From: JAGIBJ01 sp032119595 | Lineage (GTDB): Bacteria; Actinomycetota; Thermoleophilia; Solirubrobacterales; Solirubrobacteraceae | Direction of reading: 5' to 3' | DNA length: 63,518 bases | Assembly (NCBI GenBank): GCA_032119595.1 | Contig: JAUMBQ010000012.1 | Span: 1-63,518 of the forward strand | Shown: positions 42,432 through 50,684 of the stretch, piece by piece | How positions within the stretch are numbered: the stretch's first letter is position 1 | Layout: every line of letters starts with the position of its first letter | The notes under the pieces: generated by a model | Seen by the model: the letters and a program-made list of their open reading frames with translations, nothing else | What the model was told of the DNA's origin: nothing | Database searches by the model: none | Made by a program: the position numbers and the translations under genes

Positions 42432-43847
42432 CTACGGCGTGATTCGTGCCACCGAGAGGTTCTGCCGGCGGCCGTCGTACGCCTCCCATGCGAGCACCGC
42501 CGATCCGTCGGCCGCCGGCGCGAGCGCTAGGAACGAGAACAGCTCCGCCCCCGCCGAGAGCTCGGGGCCGATCTGACGCGGAGCACCGAACGCGGCGCCC
42601 GGCGCGTGGCGGATCGAGAAGAGTCGGATGGGCGACGGGTATTCCGTCGGGTCTTCCGACTCGACGACCACGACCGCGCTGCCGTCCGGCATCCACGCCG
42701 CCATCGCCGACCCGCCGGAGACGTACGGCACGTAGGTCTGGGTGAACGCTCGGCCCGACCCCTCGAGGATCACCTGCGAGCCGCCGCGGTCCTCGCACGA
42801 AACCAGCAGTCGACCGGCAGGGCTCACCGCCAAGCCGACGCCCTGTGTCGACAGTGAACTGCCGCCGCCCGACGTGATGCGAACGAGCGGAGCGAGCGTG
42901 CTGGAGCCCGGCGGAATCTGGGCGACCACGACCTGGTCCGGCGCGGGATCATCCATTACGCCGAAGGTCGCGCCGATAGTGCCGTCGCCGCCGACCGCAA
43001 GCGCCACGTCCACGTACCCCTTCCCCTTGAGACGAACCGGGATTTCAGGACCGACGGTGCCGTCGCGGCTGATGCGCCAAAGCGAACTCGCGTACCGCTC
43101 GTTGGACCAGGCTACGATCGCGCCGTCGCCGGCCGCGCCGATCACGAGGCGGTAGCGGGTGAAGTCGCGAAGCAACCGCCGCGCCGACACCGTGACCGTG
43201 GTGAACGCCGTTGCGGCCGGCGCTCGATAGGCGAGACGCAGGGTGTTCGTGCTCCGGCGGCCGGCCCTGCGCTCCATGAACAGCACGGAGGCGGCGCCGC
43301 CGCCGCTCGCCGCGTCCGCCGCCCAGCCGGACCGGCCAGGCTTCGAAAGCCGCTGCGGGGCGGTGGCGACCCCGTCGTCGGACATCTCAGACAGGTAGGC
43401 CACGGGAACCTTGCCTCTGGTCGACCACGCCACGAGGGCCCCGCTCCCCGTGACTGCCGCCTGCGTCGTATAGGCCCGCGCCGCCGGATCAATCAGCCGC
43501 AAGCTGGGAAGCTGTACCCCGAGCGGGCCGAACCGCACGACCGACGCGGCGGGCCGCGGCGGCCGGTTGGTATACGACGAATTGGAGGTCGTGGCAACGA
43601 CGATCGTCCCGTCGGGGCGGACCGCGAGATCGTCGAGGTCATTGCGGATCCGGATCGGTGTCACCTCCGGGACCGCGGCGACCTCCTCGGCGGGCTCGGT
43701 GTCGATGACCACCTTCGGTCCTGCGGCCTCCGCCCCGCCCGGTCCTGCCATCGCCACGGCGCTTGCGGTGAGGGCCGCCGTTGCGCAACGGCGGGCGCAT
43801 CGACCGTTGGCGTGGCGGGGCAGGGACTGGGCTCGCTGGTTCCGCAT
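42432..43847 (-). CDS. Large secreted propeller-like protein
   Basis: 471 residues from ATG 43847. Signal peptide 1-41 (…GGAEAAGPK). The rest is made of repeated beta units with a Gly-Asp-Gly-x-[IV] turn: VRPDGTIVVATTS, AVTGSGALVAWSTR, GAAGDGAIVAWSNE, VGGDGTIGATFG, VSPAGRLLVSCED, WMPDGSAVVVVES. About seven such units suggest a seven-bladed beta-propeller. No catalytic motif is seen. It is probably a secreted binding protein. The gene starts 83 bp after a same-strand membrane-protein gene ends (43931). Confidence 0.78.
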   Translation of the reverse strand: MRNQRAQSLPRHANGRCARRCATAALTASAVAMAGPGGAEAAGPKVVIDTEPAEEVAAVPEVTPIRIRNDLDDLAVRPDGTIVVATTSNSSYTNRPPRPAASVVRFGPLGVQLPSLRLIDPAARAYTTQAAVTGSGALVAWSTRGKVPVAYLSEMSDDGVATAPQRLSKPGRSGWAADAASGGGAASVLFMERRAGRRSTNTLRLAYRAPAATAFTTVTVSARRLLRDFTRYRLVIGAAGDGAIVAWSNERYASSLWRISRDGTVGPEIPVRLKGKGYVDVALAVGGDGTIGATFGVMDDPAPDQVVVAQIPPGSSTLAPLVRITSGGGSSLSTQGVGLAVSPAGRLLVSCEDRGGSQVILEGSGRAFTQTYVPYVSGGSAMAAWMPDGSAVVVVESEDPTEYPSPIRLFSIRHAPGAAFGAPRQIGPELSAGAELFSFLALAPAADGSAVLAWEAYDGRRQNLSVARITP

Positions 43848-43930
43848 TGGTGCGGTCCCATCGGCGCGTTGGCGCCCGGACGTAAGTGCAGGGTATTCCC
43901 CTTCCTCATCCCGGGTTCGGTGAACGACCC

Positions 43931-44971
43931 CTAGTGGGCGAGGACGTCGTCCGCGGTGACCTCCTCCTCCTCCTTGGCGGTGTCGTCCGCTTTGGCGGCC
44001 GCATGCGTGTCCGTCGCAGCCGCACTGTGGTCGGCCTTCGGCGCAGCCGTGCCGTGGTCGGCGGCCTTCGCAGCCGTGTGATCGGCCGTCTTTGCGGTGG
44101 GCTCAGCGTCGGCCGCTGCCGATGGCTTCGAACCGGCGGTGGCGCCGTGGTCGGCGGCGGCACCGGTCGTGGTGGTGTGGTCGGCAGCGGGGCTGTCGTC
44201 ACCTGCGGTCTTTGCGCTGTGGTCGGCGGCGGCCGTTGCGCCGTGATCGCTGCCGGCCGCGGCGTCGGGCTTGCCGGCCACCGCTCCGGAGTTCCCCGAG
44301 GGCGTAGCTGGTGGGTCCATCTTCTTCGCGGCCATCCCAAGGCCAACGCTGAGCCACACCAGCAGGCCGGCGAACGTGACCCCGGCCGAAATGAGGCTGC
44401 GCCCGAGCAGCGATCGGCCGTCGCGGACCACGAACGCTGCAGTGGAGAGTGCGACGCCCAGTGGGACGAGCACGACGCCGGTGTGCGGGAACGCGCTGAA
44501 GTGCAGTGCCCCGCCAACAAGCAGGCCGAGGCCGAGGCCCAGCAGCAGCGACAAACCGGCGTACCCGAGCCGAGCGAGCACGCGGCTGCTTGCGGGCCGG
44601 TGCGCGAGTGTCGACGCGACCGCGAACAGGAGCGTGCCGCCGAAGCCGACTCCCGAGTAGAGGCCGGGCTCAGCGCCATAGTGCCGAACGGCGGCAGTGA
44701 TGAGCCCGACGCCGAGTATCTGGCCGACGATCCCCGTGTACTGGGTGATCAGGTGGCCCGCAGTGAGCGGTGGCGCGCTGGCTTCATGACGAATCGCCTC
44801 CTGCTCCAGCGCACCCTCGAGCGTGAGCGGGGATTGGGACAGGACGACAAGCCCCTCGATCTGCCCGGCACTCGCATCGTGCTGTTCTGCGTTGGCGTCC
44901 GTCGCCTCGCTGGACTCATCGGGTGGGGTTGGCGCGACGGGCGCGGCCGAAGTCGTCTGGTCGTTGAGCAT
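43931..44971 (-). CDS. Membrane protein with long Ala/His/Asp-rich C-terminal tail
   Basis: 346 residues from ATG 44971. An acidic, Ser/Glu N-terminus (1-65), then about five hydrophobic helices (near 75-215), then about 125 residues of Ala/Asp/His/Thr low complexity. The tail repeats an Ala-Asp-His motif about nine times (ADHSAK, ADHTTT, ADHGAT and so on) and ends EEEEVTADDVLAH. The spaced His and Asp could bind Zn2+ or other divalent metal; this is inference. The helical part is not assigned to a family. It is divergent from the ferritin-like/LodA operon, about 390 bp away. Confidence 0.75.
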   Translation of the reverse strand: MLNDQTTSAAPVAPTPPDESSEATDANAEQHDASAGQIEGLVVLSQSPLTLEGALEQEAIRHEASAPPLTAGHLITQYTGIVGQILGVGLITAAVRHYGAEPGLYSGVGFGGTLLFAVASTLAHRPASSRVLARLGYAGLSLLLGLGLGLLVGGALHFSAFPHTGVVLVPLGVALSTAAFVVRDGRSLLGRSLISAGVTFAGLLVWLSVGLGMAAKKMDPPATPSGNSGAVAGKPDAAAGSDHGATAAADHSAKTAGDDSPAADHTTTTGAAADHGATAGSKPSAAADAEPTAKTADHTAAKAADHGTAAPKADHSAAATDTHAAAKADDTAKEEEEVTADDVLAH

Positions 44972-45361
44972 GGAGGGGTCGGGTCCTGCAGTCGGGAGGT
45001 CCTCCTGTACTTCGGACGCAGCCGACGCATTCCGGACTGCTCATCCGTCCAGTTGACGCTGTTTGAAGCATTCGCTCCTTCCCCCGCTGGCTTTACTGCA
45101 AACCTGTTCAACGGTCTAGTTCGAGGCGCTGATGTGTAAACAGTGTTACGCGTCAATCCTCGCTTCTCTCGTCCCTTCGACCCACTGGGCGAATCAGTTG
45201 ACGCGGCGCCGCTCAATGGGTTAGAAAGCGACTGTCGCTTCTGGTCACCTGACCTGAAGCCTGGACTCTCACCTGCGCAGCGTTCCTCGACTGAGGTACG
45301 TCGCTCCCCCGTTCCTGCGGGGCAGGTCGCATTGGCCTGCCCATCTTTTGAACGGAGTGCA
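44972..45361. other. Divergent intergenic region with leader hairpin
   Basis: 390 bp between divergent genes. It contains TGTAAACAGTGTTAC (imperfect inverted repeat, near 45135) and, just before the ferritin-like gene, a terminator-like hairpin (45320-45349). No gene is visible. Confidence 0.55.
45320..45349 (+). promoter_or_regulatory. Possible attenuator/leader terminator upstream of the ferritin-like gene
   Basis: GGGCAGG (45320-45326), loop of nine, CCTGCCC (45336-45342), then ATCTTTT. The hairpin plus T-run ends about 12 bases before the gene's ATG at 45362, too close to be the end of another gene on this strand. It could be an attenuator in the leader of the ferritin-like/LodA/LodB operon. 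Confidence 0.45.
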
Positions 45362-46348
45362 ATGAAGCTGACCGAGGATCAGTGGGATCTTGGGCATCTG
45401 TGGGCCCACCTACAGAGCGCAGCCGAGCTCGAAGCTTGGACGATTCCGTACTACATGGCGACGATGTTCTCCATCGAGGATCGCTTCAGTGAGGCGTACC
45501 AGTTGATCCAGTCGGTGGTGCACCAGGAGATGCTTCACCTGCAGCTCGTCGCCAACGTCGCGAACGCCTACGGCTACAGCCCCACCATCGGGGCGAACGC
45601 GTTCGTTTACGACGGCCAGACGATTCCGCACTTGGATTTCTCGCTCGATCCCGACAACCCAACCAAGCTCTTCGCGCCGTACAGCTCGGCGATCGGACCG
45701 CTCGACACGGAGCGCATCAACGGCATGTGTCTGGTCGAGTACCCGGAATGGGAGACCGGCGGCAAACCGGACCTTCGCGACGACATCAGCGAGTACGGAA
45801 GCATCGGCGAGTTCTACGACGCGGTCGAGTACGGAGCGCGGCTGCTCTCCGCAGACATCGTGGGCGGGCGGCGGCAGGTCGATCTGTTTTCCGCCTTCTA
45901 CCGCGACCTTCCAAAGCTCGTGGTCGACGCCACCGGCCCGGACGCGTTTGCCGAGGTTGCGCTGCTGATCGACATCATCCGCGACCAGGGCGAGGGTGCG
46001 AAAGCTGCTGACGCGATCAAACCCCCATTTCGAAACACCGCCGACGACTCCCAGCCGGATATCAACCACTACGACAAGTTCCAGCAGATTCGCGCTCAGG
46101 CGGGTGCCGGCACGCTCCCGAAGGCGTATGCGGCCAAGCCGGTGTCCGAGTACACCACGGAGGATCAAAAGCGCCTGCGCATCCTCGTGGAGAACTTCAC
46201 GCAGTTCAGCGCGATGCTCACCGACCTGTTCTCAGGAGGCAATCCCGACGGCTTCGCGCCGATGATGGCGACGATCGGCGGCAACATCCTGAGCTGCTGG
46301 AAGAGCCAGGTCACCCCAGCATTCACGGACAGGACGACCACCGCATGA
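45362..46348 (+). CDS. Ferritin-like protein of the VioB/RebD C-terminal type
   Basis: 328 residues from ATG 45362, with CGGAG upstream. It fits the ferritin-like domain of VioB (iminophenylpyruvate dimer synthase): an N-terminal helix (LWAHLQSAAELEAWTIPYYM), HQEMLHLQLVANVANAYGYS with the metal-ligand Glu and His, and LFAPYSSAIGPLDTER. The stop overlaps the next start by four bases (ATGA, 46345-46348), so it is translated with the LodA-like enzyme. Relatives bind a diiron site or only use the fold. Its tie to a LodA-type oxidase suggests a helper in oxidation, or substrate supply. Confidence 0.75.
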   Translation: MKLTEDQWDLGHLWAHLQSAAELEAWTIPYYMATMFSIEDRFSEAYQLIQSVVHQEMLHLQLVANVANAYGYSPTIGANAFVYDGQTIPHLDFSLDPDNPTKLFAPYSSAIGPLDTERINGMCLVEYPEWETGGKPDLRDDISEYGSIGEFYDAVEYGARLLSADIVGGRRQVDLFSAFYRDLPKLVVDATGPDAFAEVALLIDIIRDQGEGAKAADAIKPPFRNTADDSQPDINHYDKFQQIRAQAGAGTLPKAYAAKPVSEYTTEDQKRLRILVENFTQFSAMLTDLFSGGNPDGFAPMMATIGGNILSCWKSQVTPAFTDRTTTA

Positions 46349-48378
46349 CCACCGTGTTCAGGCTCCACCCCACGATCAACTTCGCACGCGTTGGGACTAG
46401 CGACGAGTACTACCTCTCCCCCGAAACCAGCGCGGGCCTGCCGCTTCCGGGCGCGAGCGATATCGTTGGCGGCCTGCCGATCAAGCCGGGCACCGAGAAC
46501 GAGCCGATCACGAGCGACGATCTGCGTGATGGCCAGGGTCACCTGCGTCGCCAGGCGGCACGGTTCCGTCTCTTTGCCTACGACTTCGATGGACAGGACA
46601 CGTACCCCAGCGGCGCGGGCTTCGAGGTCCGCGCTGGCGACACGCTCCCGGACGGGCGCGTGGTGAAGGACATCGTGTGGACGGTGCACGTCGCCAACAA
46701 GAAGGCGAATGCCTACAACGTCGTGCCATCCGAGGGACTCAATGCCTACGACGGCACGGTTCCGCAGCTCCGCAACCCGGGCGTCTATGGCGATGTCGAC
46801 GCCGTCGCCCGCATCCAGCAGCTCGTCATCGACCCGGGCCCGCGGACGATCACCAGCAAACAGGGCGGGCTGGTGTCGTTCGACTCCCCCACCACTGCGA
46901 GTCACTCGGACGGTGCCGGCGGCATCTGCGAGCTGCCCGAGTACCCAAAGTCGTTCCCAAGCGACTCCAACTCACGGTTGTTCGAACCGTCGGGACCGCT
47001 GGACACCCTTGGCGAGCTGACCACCGACCAGGACGGCCGACTGCTCGTGCTGGCCGGACGAGGCAGGACCGCCGCGCAGTACGACGAGTACGGCGACCCG
47101 ATCCCCTGCACCGGCGACCTCAACAACAGCAGCTGGTTCGACGACGCCGCCGACGGGCCGGTATCGGCCACGATGGTCTTCGCCGACGGGACCACGGAAG
47201 AGGCGTGCGGTGCGTGGGTGGTCTGCGGCGACCCGGCGTACGCGCCACAGATCCGAAACGTCGTGTCGGTGTGGGACGACGTGTACGACGCTTGGGTGCG
47301 CGAGCTGGGTCTTCAGCCCGAGATCTTCCGCGATGGCGTGTTCGACCCGAACTACAAGCCGACCTTCGCGGGCGACATCTACCCGGTGTTCCGTGCCGCT
47401 TCGATGCAGCGATGGACGGCGAACTTGCCCGAGTTCGCGGTCCGAGCCCACGCGGCGGTCGACGCGATCAGCGCCGACGACGACCCGGACGCCACGATCA
47501 TGTCGGGGCTCGCGTATCTGCGGAACCCGAACGTGCCTGAGGAGCTCAGCGTCGGGGTGCCGCTGATGCCGCTGTCACTCGGCGAAGCGGGAACGGATTT
47601 CCTGGCCGTCAGCAAGACCCAGTACTTCTTCCTTGAGCAGTGGAACCGCAACCATTTCGAGCGCGAGGGCGGCGGTGCGCTTGGCCCGGGTGAATACCTC
47701 GACATGGCGTCGCTGAGCAACTGCCTCGGTGGCCGGTACGTCCCGGGGATCGAGGTCAGCTATCCGATTCGCCAGCCCGACATCTACCACACGGATTGGA
47801 GGACGTCGGGCACCGGGCCGTTCCGGATCAAGCACAAGCCGATCGACTACGCGAAGGCAAAGGCCGGCGTTCCGGGCCTCACCGGAGGCTGGATCCCGCT
47901 GCACGACATGACCGATGGCCTCGAGCCGGGCGACGTGACGAAGTTCATGTCGATCCCTTGGCAGACGGACTACAACTCGTGCTCGATCCATCAGGCGAGC
48001 ATCAACACTTCCGGCGAGAACACGGCCACCGGGAACCCGCTGACGCTCTACTGGTCATGGCCGTCGCAGCGCCCGGATGCCGTCTACCCCGCGACCGAGG
48101 TCGTGCAGGGCGTGCTGCCGGGCCGGGTCTGGTCGATTCGAGGCCCCGGCACGCTGACGAACGATCCCAAGTCGTCGGCGACGTTCCAAAAGGCGCTGCA
48201 GGCCATCACGCAGTGGGACCGGATCGGCGTCGTCCTGCAGGGCACCGTCATCACCGGCGACGAATATCCGCCGGACTTCTTCCTGGAGGCCGAGAGTCTG
48301 CTCTCCAACGAGGGGCAGTCGGTCAACGCCGTCGCCACGTGGCCATTCAACGCGAACCCTGCTCCCCACCGCGGGTGA
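46345..48378 (+). CDS. LodA/GoxA-like cysteine tryptophylquinone oxidase
   Basis: 677 residues. LodA-family pattern: TTVFRLHPTINFARVG at the start, GTTEEACGAWV, DNYxP-type FDPNYKPTFAGDIYP, then the cofactor region. Asp542 lies four residues before Cys546 (SIPWQTDYNSC), the same spacing as the Asp-Cys pair of LodA, whose Cys is crosslinked to a Trp in the CTQ cofactor. Candidate Trp are 570 and 572 in YWSWPSQRPDAV. LodA oxidises L-lysine, GoxA glycine; the substrate here is unknown. A LodB-type flavoprotein follows (needed to build CTQ), and the ferritin-like gene precedes, all in one operon. Confidence 0.85.
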   Translation: MTTVFRLHPTINFARVGTSDEYYLSPETSAGLPLPGASDIVGGLPIKPGTENEPITSDDLRDGQGHLRRQAARFRLFAYDFDGQDTYPSGAGFEVRAGDTLPDGRVVKDIVWTVHVANKKANAYNVVPSEGLNAYDGTVPQLRNPGVYGDVDAVARIQQLVIDPGPRTITSKQGGLVSFDSPTTASHSDGAGGICELPEYPKSFPSDSNSRLFEPSGPLDTLGELTTDQDGRLLVLAGRGRTAAQYDEYGDPIPCTGDLNNSSWFDDAADGPVSATMVFADGTTEEACGAWVVCGDPAYAPQIRNVVSVWDDVYDAWVRELGLQPEIFRDGVFDPNYKPTFAGDIYPVFRAASMQRWTANLPEFAVRAHAAVDAISADDDPDATIMSGLAYLRNPNVPEELSVGVPLMPLSLGEAGTDFLAVSKTQYFFLEQWNRNHFEREGGGALGPGEYLDMASLSNCLGGRYVPGIEVSYPIRQPDIYHTDWRTSGTGPFRIKHKPIDYAKAKAGVPGLTGGWIPLHDMTDGLEPGDVTKFMSIPWQTDYNSCSIHQASINTSGENTATGNPLTLYWSWPSQRPDAVYPATEVVQGVLPGRVWSIRGPGTLTNDPKSSATFQKALQAITQWDRIGVVLQGTVITGDEYPPDFFLEAESLLSNEGQSVNAVATWPFNANPAPHRG

Positions 48379-48454
48379 GCTGCGCGTCGCAGGAACGGGC
48401 GAAGCCGCCAGCGCCGCTGGAGCAGGACATGAGGTGTGAACGGTCGGGGCGCCG

Positions 48455-50473
48455 GTGAGACGCCATCGGTGTGACGTCTTGGTGCTCGGCGGTGGGCCGG
48501 CCGGGCTCGCGACGGCCATCGAGCTGCGGCAGGCGTCGGACCTTGATGTCGTCGTGGTCGAGGCGCGCGTCGCCCCGTCGGAGCGATACGGGGAGTCGGT
48601 TCCGCCGGACATCCTCGTCGCGCTGGACCGCCTCGGGGTGAGTGGCGCCTTCCGCGCCGACGGGCACCTGCCGTGCCCGGGCAGCGTTTCGCTTTGGGGG
48701 AGCGATCGGCCGGGGCACAACGACTTCATCCTGAGTCCGCTCGGGCCGGCCTGGCACATCAGTCGATCGCGGTTCGAGGCCATGCTGCGAGCTCGTGCGG
48801 AGCAGTCTGGTGCGGTGTTGTGGACGGGGTCGCGCGCCGTCGAAGTGGCGCCGATCCGCGAAAGGTTCGACGCGACGATCCAGCGCACGAAAGCATCGCC
48901 ACCACCTGACGATGGATTTGACGTGACGATTCAACGTGCGGGCGGCGATCGGGAGGTCGTGCACGCCTCGTGGGTGGTCGACGCCACGGGTTGGCGTGCG
49001 TGGTTTGCGCGGCGGCAGGGCGCGGTGCGGTGCGAGGTCGAGCGCATGGTGGCGATCGTCCGGTTCGCGACCGTTCGGTCGGGCGCGTTCACCGCGCAGA
49101 CCGTCGTCGAGGCGACGCCCGACGGCTGGTGGTACTGCGCGCGACTCCCAGACGACCAGATCACCACCGTCTTCTTGACTGCGCCGCAGGACGCTCGATC
49201 GCTACTCGCGGACGACCACGCCGGATGGCGTGAGCGCCTGGCTGAGACGCACCTCCTCGCGCCACGTCTCGCGGACTGCGTCGTGGGCGACGAGCGCGTT
49301 CGTGCGTACCCGGCGCCGTCCGGGATCCTCGATCGCGTCCGCGGCGAACGGTGGTTTGCCGTTGGCGATGCAGCAGCCGCCTACGACCCGATCGCTTCTC
49401 GCGGCATCCACACGGCGCTGGCCGACGCCCGCGACGCAGCGGCCACCATTCTCAGCGCGACTGGCAACGCTGTGGTTCCCGCGCGGAACTACGAGCAGCA
49501 GGTCGAGGCGCGCTTTCAGGACTACCGCGCGAATCGCTCTCACCTCTACGCACAAGAGCAGCGCTGGGGCGACCGCCCGTTCTGGCAAGCGCTGGCGGCC
49601 CAGGCCTCCGGGCGCGCGGTCCAGGCTGTGGCGCCGGAGGCGTTGAAGGTCGCCAGCCCGTTACTCGCGGTCGGCGATGCCCCGCTCGATGGCCTCGCCG
49701 AGACGGGCCAGCCGCGGGTCGTTGTCGCCGACGACCTCGGTGAGGAGTTCGTAGACCGCGTCGAGGTCGACGGCTTCGGCCGCTACGACGGCTTCGATGT
49801 CGGCCCAGTCCTTCGTGCGGTTGAACGCGGCCTTGAACACGACGAGTTCGACGGGGCCGAGCACGGTGATCTCGCCGCCCGCGAATGGTTGGGTACGCGC
49901 GTGCCGAGCGGCCCGCTCGTGGATCGGAAGGTTGTTGAAGAAGACGTCGACCGGGGTGTCCTCCCACCAGAGGCGCGTTTGGCCGTCGCGCAGGATGAGT
50001 TCGATCGAAGCGGGCGGCGTGCCGACCTCCGAGGGAAACGCGGCGAGCGCCGTCTCGCAATCCTCTTGGCGAACGAACACGTTGATGTCGAGATCTCGCG
50101 TACCGCGCGGTTCGAGCGTGTATTACGCCAGGGCGATCGCGCCGCCGAACGCGTGGGGAACGCCGGCGGCGCTCAACGCGCTCGCGACCGCGAGCAGCTT
50201 CTCGGCGAGCGGAACCGTCAAGCTCAGGCGGCGGCGCGCGGGCCGCCGACGATGTCACGCAGCGGCGGAAGCTTGAGCTGCCGGGCATGGCGTGCTGGGA
50301 GTGCCTCGGCAAGCTCGATCACCTGCGCCAGAATCTGTCCGCGGCGCTCACGTTCGCTGAGCGACAGCGAGCGCACGGCCGAGCGCGCCGGGTGGACTTC
50401 GAGCCGGGCACCGCTGGCCGCAAGGAGCCGCGCGAACGTCTCAGCCGACGGCGTTTTGCGACCGGCCTCATAG
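48455..50473 (+). CDS. LodB-like FAD-dependent oxidoreductase; 3' end uncertain
   Basis: GTG 48455 to a stop at 50473 (672 codons). The first about 400 residues are a LodB-like flavoprotein: CDVLVLGGGPAGLATAIELR, GESVPPDILVALDRLG, VVDATGWRAWFARR, WFAVGDAAAAYDPIASRGIH. LodB-type proteins are needed for CTQ formation in LodA, the gene 77 bp upstream. After about 49660 the frame runs fully antisense through an HTH and a nucleotidyltransferase gene, and its translation becomes Arg/Asp-rich noise. The normal stop was probably lost: another frame has TGA at 49644-49646, so a one-base shift just before it would end the protein there. Confidence 0.75.
   Translation: MRRHRCDVLVLGGGPAGLATAIELRQASDLDVVVVEARVAPSERYGESVPPDILVALDRLGVSGAFRADGHLPCPGSVSLWGSDRPGHNDFILSPLGPAWHISRSRFEAMLRARAEQSGAVLWTGSRAVEVAPIRERFDATIQRTKASPPPDDGFDVTIQRAGGDREVVHASWVVDATGWRAWFARRQGAVRCEVERMVAIVRFATVRSGAFTAQTVVEATPDGWWYCARLPDDQITTVFLTAPQDARSLLADDHAGWRERLAETHLLAPRLADCVVGDERVRAYPAPSGILDRVRGERWFAVGDAAAAYDPIASRGIHTALADARDAAATILSATGNAVVPARNYEQQVEARFQDYRANRSHLYAQEQRWGDRPFWQALAAQASGRAVQAVAPEALKVASPLLAVGDAPLDGLAETGQPRVVVADDLGEEFVDRVEVDGFGRYDGFDVGPVLRAVERGLEHDEFDGAEHGDLAAREWLGTRVPSGPLVDRKVVEEDVDRGVLPPEARLAVAQDEFDRSGRRADLRGKRGERRLAILLANEHVDVEISRTARFERVLRQGDRAAERVGNAGGAQRARDREQLLGERNRQAQAAARGPPTMSRSGGSLSCRAWRAGSASASSITCARICPRRSRSLSDSERTAERAGWTSSRAPLAARSRANVSADGVLRPAS
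49661..50221 (-). pseudogene. AbiEii-like nucleotidyltransferase (toxin type) with an in-frame stop at codon 33
   Basis: From TTG 50221 the frame reads LTVPLAEKLLAVASALSAAG, then VPHAFGGAIALA, a TAA stop (codon 33, 50123-50125), then YTLEPRGTRDLDINVFV and a coherent 140-residue C-terminus (LWWEDTPVDVFFNN; FKAAFNRTKDWADIEAVV). The stop replaces what would be Tyr (TAC/TAT to TAA), and the GG…DLDI nucleotidyltransferase motif spans it. The HTH gene is two bases away, so this is an HTH plus nucleotidyltransferase pair, like a toxin-antitoxin module. The toxin is probably dead, unless a GTG start at 50080 makes a C-terminal piece. Confidence 0.75.
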
Positions 50474-50583
50474 GCCGACACTGCCGCTTGCGACGTACCG
50501 GCCCGCTGCGCGAGCTCGGTCTGCGTCAAACCTGCGGCGCGCCGTGCGACTTGGATCTCATGCGCGATGTCCACGTCCAGCAA
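50224..50583 (-). CDS. XRE-type helix-turn-helix regulator (antitoxin-like)
   Basis: 119 residues; TTG start at 50583, or GTG at 50574. HTH: IAHEIQVARRAAGLTQTELA, QRAGTSQAAVSAYEAG, then RKTPSAETFARLLAASGA. A C-terminal helical part (SLSERERRGQILAQVIELAE) follows. Its stop is two bases before the start of the nucleotidyltransferase pseudogene, so the two were one operon. The 16-bp palindrome at 50585-50600 touches its start and is the likely operator. It may still act as a repressor. Confidence 0.85.
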   Translation of the reverse strand: MLDVDIAHEIQVARRAAGLTQTELAQRAGTSQAAVSAYEAGRKTPSAETFARLLAASGARLEVHPARSAVRSLSLSERERRGQILAQVIELAEALPARHARQLKLPPLRDIVGGPRAAA

Positions 50584-50584
50584 T

Positions 50585-50600
50585 ATATCCGATTGGATAT
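50585..50600 (-). promoter_or_regulatory. AT-rich palindromic operator at the HTH gene start
   Basis: ATATCC-GATT-GGATAT, a perfect 6-bp inverted repeat with a 4-base spacer. On the minus strand it reads ATATCCAATCGGATATAT and includes a TATATT-like -10 just before the start codon. It stands out in GC-rich DNA. The HTH protein likely binds it. Confidence 0.7.
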
Positions 50601-50684
50601 GCCAGTGCCAGTCTTCGTCCCATGGGACAGCAGCGTCGCGCCGTTCCCAGTTCGTGAGTCGGAACCGGTCGAGAACCGTGGTCT

